From JAWLEP01 sp964553045 (GTDB lineage: Bacteria; Fermentibacterota; Fermentibacteria; Fermentibacterales; JCC-6), in NCBI GenBank assembly GCA_964553045.1, contig CAZKJG010000029.1:1-24748 (forward strand): 24,748 nt of DNA. The letters run 5' to 3'. Shown one piece after another: positions 23,120 to 24,748 of the stretch (the first letter of the stretch is position 1; every line of letters starts with the position of its first letter). Made by a program: the position numbers and the translations under genes. The notes beneath the pieces were generated by a model. That model did not search any database and had not been told where the DNA came from. It saw only the letters and a list, made by a program, of their open reading frames with translations.

Positions 23120-23818
23120 ATGAGAGCGATGCTTACGTTGGCGCTAATCGTCGCCGCGGTGGGTTGCGCCGCCGGCGATATGGAGCGGGACCGCGCGCAC
23201 ATGGTGCAGCAGCTCAGGGCCTACGGCATATCCGACAGCACGCTGCTTGCGGTCATGGGCGAGGTACCCAGGCACCTCTTCATACCCGCCGGGTACAGGG
23301 CAGTAACCGCCCCATACGGAGACCACGCCTGCCCCATCGGGCACGGGCAGACCATATCACAGCCCTACATAGTGGCTTACATGACGGAGTACGTAGATCC
23401 CGAGCCGGGAGAGAAGATACTGGAGATAGGCACCGGATCCGGCTACCAGGCGGCCGTTCTGGCGGAGATGGGGGCGGAGGTCTACACGATCGAGATCATT
23501 CCAGAGCTGGCGGAGCACGCCGGACAGGTTCTGGATGAGCGGGGGTACGAGGATGTGCACGTGCTCACCGGGGACGGCTATCTGGGCTGGCCGGAGCATG
23601 CCCCGTTCGACGCCGTTATCGTCACCTGTGCCCCCGACGAGGTCCCCGAGACTCTGGTGGACCAGCTCGCCATGGGGGGCAGAATGATACTCCCCCTGGG
23701 AGAAGAAGCCGGGATGCAGAGGCTGGTCACCCTACGGAAGACCGGGGACGGAATGGAAGTCCGGGAGGACATACCCGTACGCTTCGTACCCATGGTCCAC
23801 GGAGACGAGAGGGAGTAG
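23120..23818 (+). CDS. pcm: Lipoprotein-type protein-L-isoaspartate O-methyltransferase
   Basis: A 232-residue enzyme that methylates isoaspartyl residues in aged proteins using S-adenosylmethionine. The core motifs are present: RHLFIPAGYRAVTAPYGDHA, GHGQTISQPYIVAYMTE, the SAM-binding loop EIGTGSGYQAAVLAEMGAEV, and GGRMILPLG near the end. Unusually, the N-terminus is a lipoprotein signal (MRAMLTLALIVAAVGC, lipobox AVG-Cys16) with Ala at +2, which points to the outer membrane, facing the periplasm. Where SAM would come from outside the cytoplasm is unclear. The ATG at 23120 follows GGAGGAGG by seven bases. Confidence 0.9.
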   Translation: MRAMLTLALIVAAVGCAAGDMERDRAHMVQQLRAYGISDSTLLAVMGEVPRHLFIPAGYRAVTAPYGDHACPIGHGQTISQPYIVAYMTEYVDPEPGEKILEIGTGSGYQAAVLAEMGAEVYTIEIIPELAEHAGQVLDERGYEDVHVLTGDGYLGWPEHAPFDAVIVTCAPDEVPETLVDQLAMGGRMILPLGEEAGMQRLVTLRKTGDGMEVREDIPVRFVPMVHGDERE

Positions 23819-23940
23819 AGCGCTTCTGCGGTTCCGCTCTTTCGGGGTCCGAGTCGGACTATCCGCGAATCTGAGTTAAAATGCCTCCGTCCCCTTTTAG
23901 TGGGGGATGGGGGAACAAAGCGTCAATGCCGGCACAGGGC

Positions 23941-23968
23941 TTGACGATCTGCCTTTCCTACCTATGTT
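23941..23968 (+). promoter_or_regulatory. Promoter of the TetR gene
   Basis: TTGACG (23941-23946) and TATGTT (23963-23968) form a -35/-10 pair with a 16-bp spacer. The -10 box touches the first of two operator repeats, so bound repressor would block RNA polymerase. Upstream, 23819-23940 shows only a small hairpin near 23890-23907 (TCCCC and GGGGGA). Confidence 0.6.
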
Positions 23969-24005
23969 ACTTACCGGTCAGTAAGATTACTTACCGGAAA
24001 GTAAG
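23967..24005. promoter_or_regulatory. Two tandem TetR-type operators
   Basis: Two copies of an imperfect palindrome, TTACTTACCGGTCAGTAAG (23967-23985) and TTACTTACCGGAAAGTAAG (23987-24005), are spaced exactly 20 bp apart. Each has CTTAC and GTAAG arms around a six-base centre. They lie between the -10 box and the ribosome site of the TetR gene, the classic position for autorepression. Confidence 0.8.
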
Positions 24006-24026
24006 CTCCGGGGAGCGGAGGGACAG

Positions 24027-24620
24027 ATGGCTACCGGCAACAGGGAGAAGCTCATAGACACCGGCCTGGAAATGCTGGCCGAGAAGAGCTACTCCCAGAT
24101 CACCATGGACGAGGTGGCGGAGAGGTCGGGGGTCACCAAGCCCATGATCTACTACTACTTCGAGAGCAAGGAGGGGTTCTACAGGGCCATCGCCAACCAC
24201 CTCCTGGACATGGGCAAAGCCTTGATAGTGAAGGTCTTCGACCCACGAAAGTCCCTGCGGCAGGCCCTGTACGACATGGTGGATATGCGGCTGGACATGG
24301 CCCGCAACAGGCCGTCGCTCTCCCGGGCCTTTCTGATGATGATCCACGACCCCAACCTCACCCTGGTCATGCAGGACATTCGAAAGCAGATGCAGGACCT
24401 CTGGGGTGTGGTCCGGCCCACCATCGACCGGGCGGTGAAGAGCGGCGAGCTGCGCCCCGACGCGGACGCAGCGCTGGTGATGATGATGGTGAACACCGCC
24501 AGCATGGGCTACATGATGCGGATAGCGGAGGGAATCGAGCATCCGCCCCTTCCCGATCCGCGACGGATAGTAGACGTGATATTCGACGGCATTGCCGGAG
24601 ACGGAGAGGAAAGCGAATGA
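24027..24620 (+). CDS. TetR/AcrR-family transcriptional repressor
   Basis: A 197-residue regulator. The N-terminal TetR helix-turn-helix is clear at about residues 8-55: REKLIDTGLEMLAEKSYSQI, TMDEVAERSGVTKPMIYYYF, ESKEGFYRAI. The C-terminal ligand-binding and dimer domain is helical and Met-rich (ALVMMMVNTASMGYMMRIAE), suited to a hydrophobic ligand. Two tandem operators over the promoter indicate autoregulation. The last codon and stop overlap the ATG of the TolC-like gene (ATGA), so the repressor most likely controls an efflux operon. GGAGGGA lies five bases before the ATG. Confidence 0.93.
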   Translation: MATGNREKLIDTGLEMLAEKSYSQITMDEVAERSGVTKPMIYYYFESKEGFYRAIANHLLDMGKALIVKVFDPRKSLRQALYDMVDMRLDMARNRPSLSRAFLMMIHDPNLTLVMQDIRKQMQDLWGVVRPTIDRAVKSGELRPDADAALVMMMVNTASMGYMMRIAEGIEHPPLPDPRRIVDVIFDGIAGDGEESE

Positions 24621-24748
24621 GCCTGCGGAATCTTTCAATGGCGGCCGCGATTGCGGTCTTGTCCGCGACCTCCTGGGCGGTCACCCTGGAGGGTGCGGTG
24701 GATACGGCGCTTCGGCACCGCGGCGACGTGGCCGCGGCCCGGGCCGCC
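24617..24748 (+). CDS. TolC-like outer-membrane efflux protein, 3' end outside window
   Basis: Only the first 44 codons are present. They encode a signal peptide (LRNLSMAAAIAVLSATSWA) followed by VTLEGAVDTALRHRGDVAAA, which is the usual start of outer-membrane efflux (OEP/TolC) proteins, whose first helical segment reads T-L-x-x-A-V-x-x-A-L. The ATG overlaps the TetR stop in ATGA, so translation is coupled. Membrane fusion and pump genes would be expected downstream, outside the window. Confidence 0.75.
   Translation, partial: MSLRNLSMAAAIAVLSATSWAVTLEGAVDTALRHRGDVAAARAA

Noticed and set aside
1..24748. Genome-wide reassignment of TGA to Trp or Gly
   Set aside because: Many genes here end properly at TGA (for example at 6824, 12855, 16302, 21615, 22753, 24620) next to downstream starts or hairpins, so TGA is a normal stop.
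1..24748. CRISPR arrays, tRNA or rRNA genes
   Set aside because: No regularly spaced repeats, cloverleaf-type sequences or conserved rRNA segments were seen on either strand; intergenic gaps are all short.

Overview
The window looks like a piece of chromosome from a GC-rich, Gram-negative bacterium, probably an uncultured lineage near the FCB superphylum (Fermentibacteria- or Eisenbacteria-like). This is inferred from secreted proteins ending in FlgD-Ig/T9SS-type C-terminal domains, Asp-box and six-bladed propeller proteins, lipoproteins, a TolC-like outer-membrane protein, and very large cyclase-ATPase-TPR proteins. Starts are often TTG or GTG. TGA is an ordinary stop in many of the genes, so the code is standard apart from the recoding described below.

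Region 1 (1-2062) is mobile DNA. It holds the 3' part of an IS21-type istB gene and a complete IS4-type element (735-2053) with 14-bp imperfect terminal repeats and a 9-bp target duplication. Region 2 (2078-6206) has an unknown multi-pass membrane protein facing a large signalling protein on the minus strand: a cyclase-like domain that has lost both metal-binding aspartates, then a STAND-type ATPase and TPRs. Region 3 (6348-10136) encodes envelope or secreted proteins of largely unknown role.

The most interesting gene is in region 3, on the minus strand at 7876-8877. It is a secreted thioredoxin-like (Omp28-like) protein with an in-frame TGA at the first position of a would-be CxxC motif. A bacterial-type SECIS hairpin (7-bp stem, GGUC loop) starts 12 nt downstream. 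It is very probably a selenoprotein (UxxC) that ordinary gene calling would truncate.

Region 4 (10252-16302) is a plus-strand run: SplB-like radical SAM protein, a relic of an ABC ATPase Walker A, an iron-sulfur flavoprotein, an EamA transporter, a zinc-ribbon/HPPD-like dioxygenase fusion, a secreted TPR-like protein, and a bacterial eRF1/Vms1-like peptidyl-tRNA hydrolase. Region 5 (16384-18591, minus) is a secreted Asp-box protein split by one in-frame TGA; here no selenocysteine context is seen, so it is probably a nonsense mutation or a sequence error. Region 6 (18832-22753) holds a second cyclase-ATPase-TPR protein, with both metal aspartates present, followed 4 nt later by an aldo/keto reductase with two Fe-S motifs. 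Region 7 (22779-24748) holds a DUF378 membrane protein, a lipoprotein-type isoaspartyl methyltransferase, and a TetR regulator with two tandem operators over its own promoter. The TetR stop overlaps the start of a TolC-like efflux gene that leaves the window.

No tRNA, rRNA, CRISPR array or replication origin was seen. No intergenic gap exceeds 300 bases.
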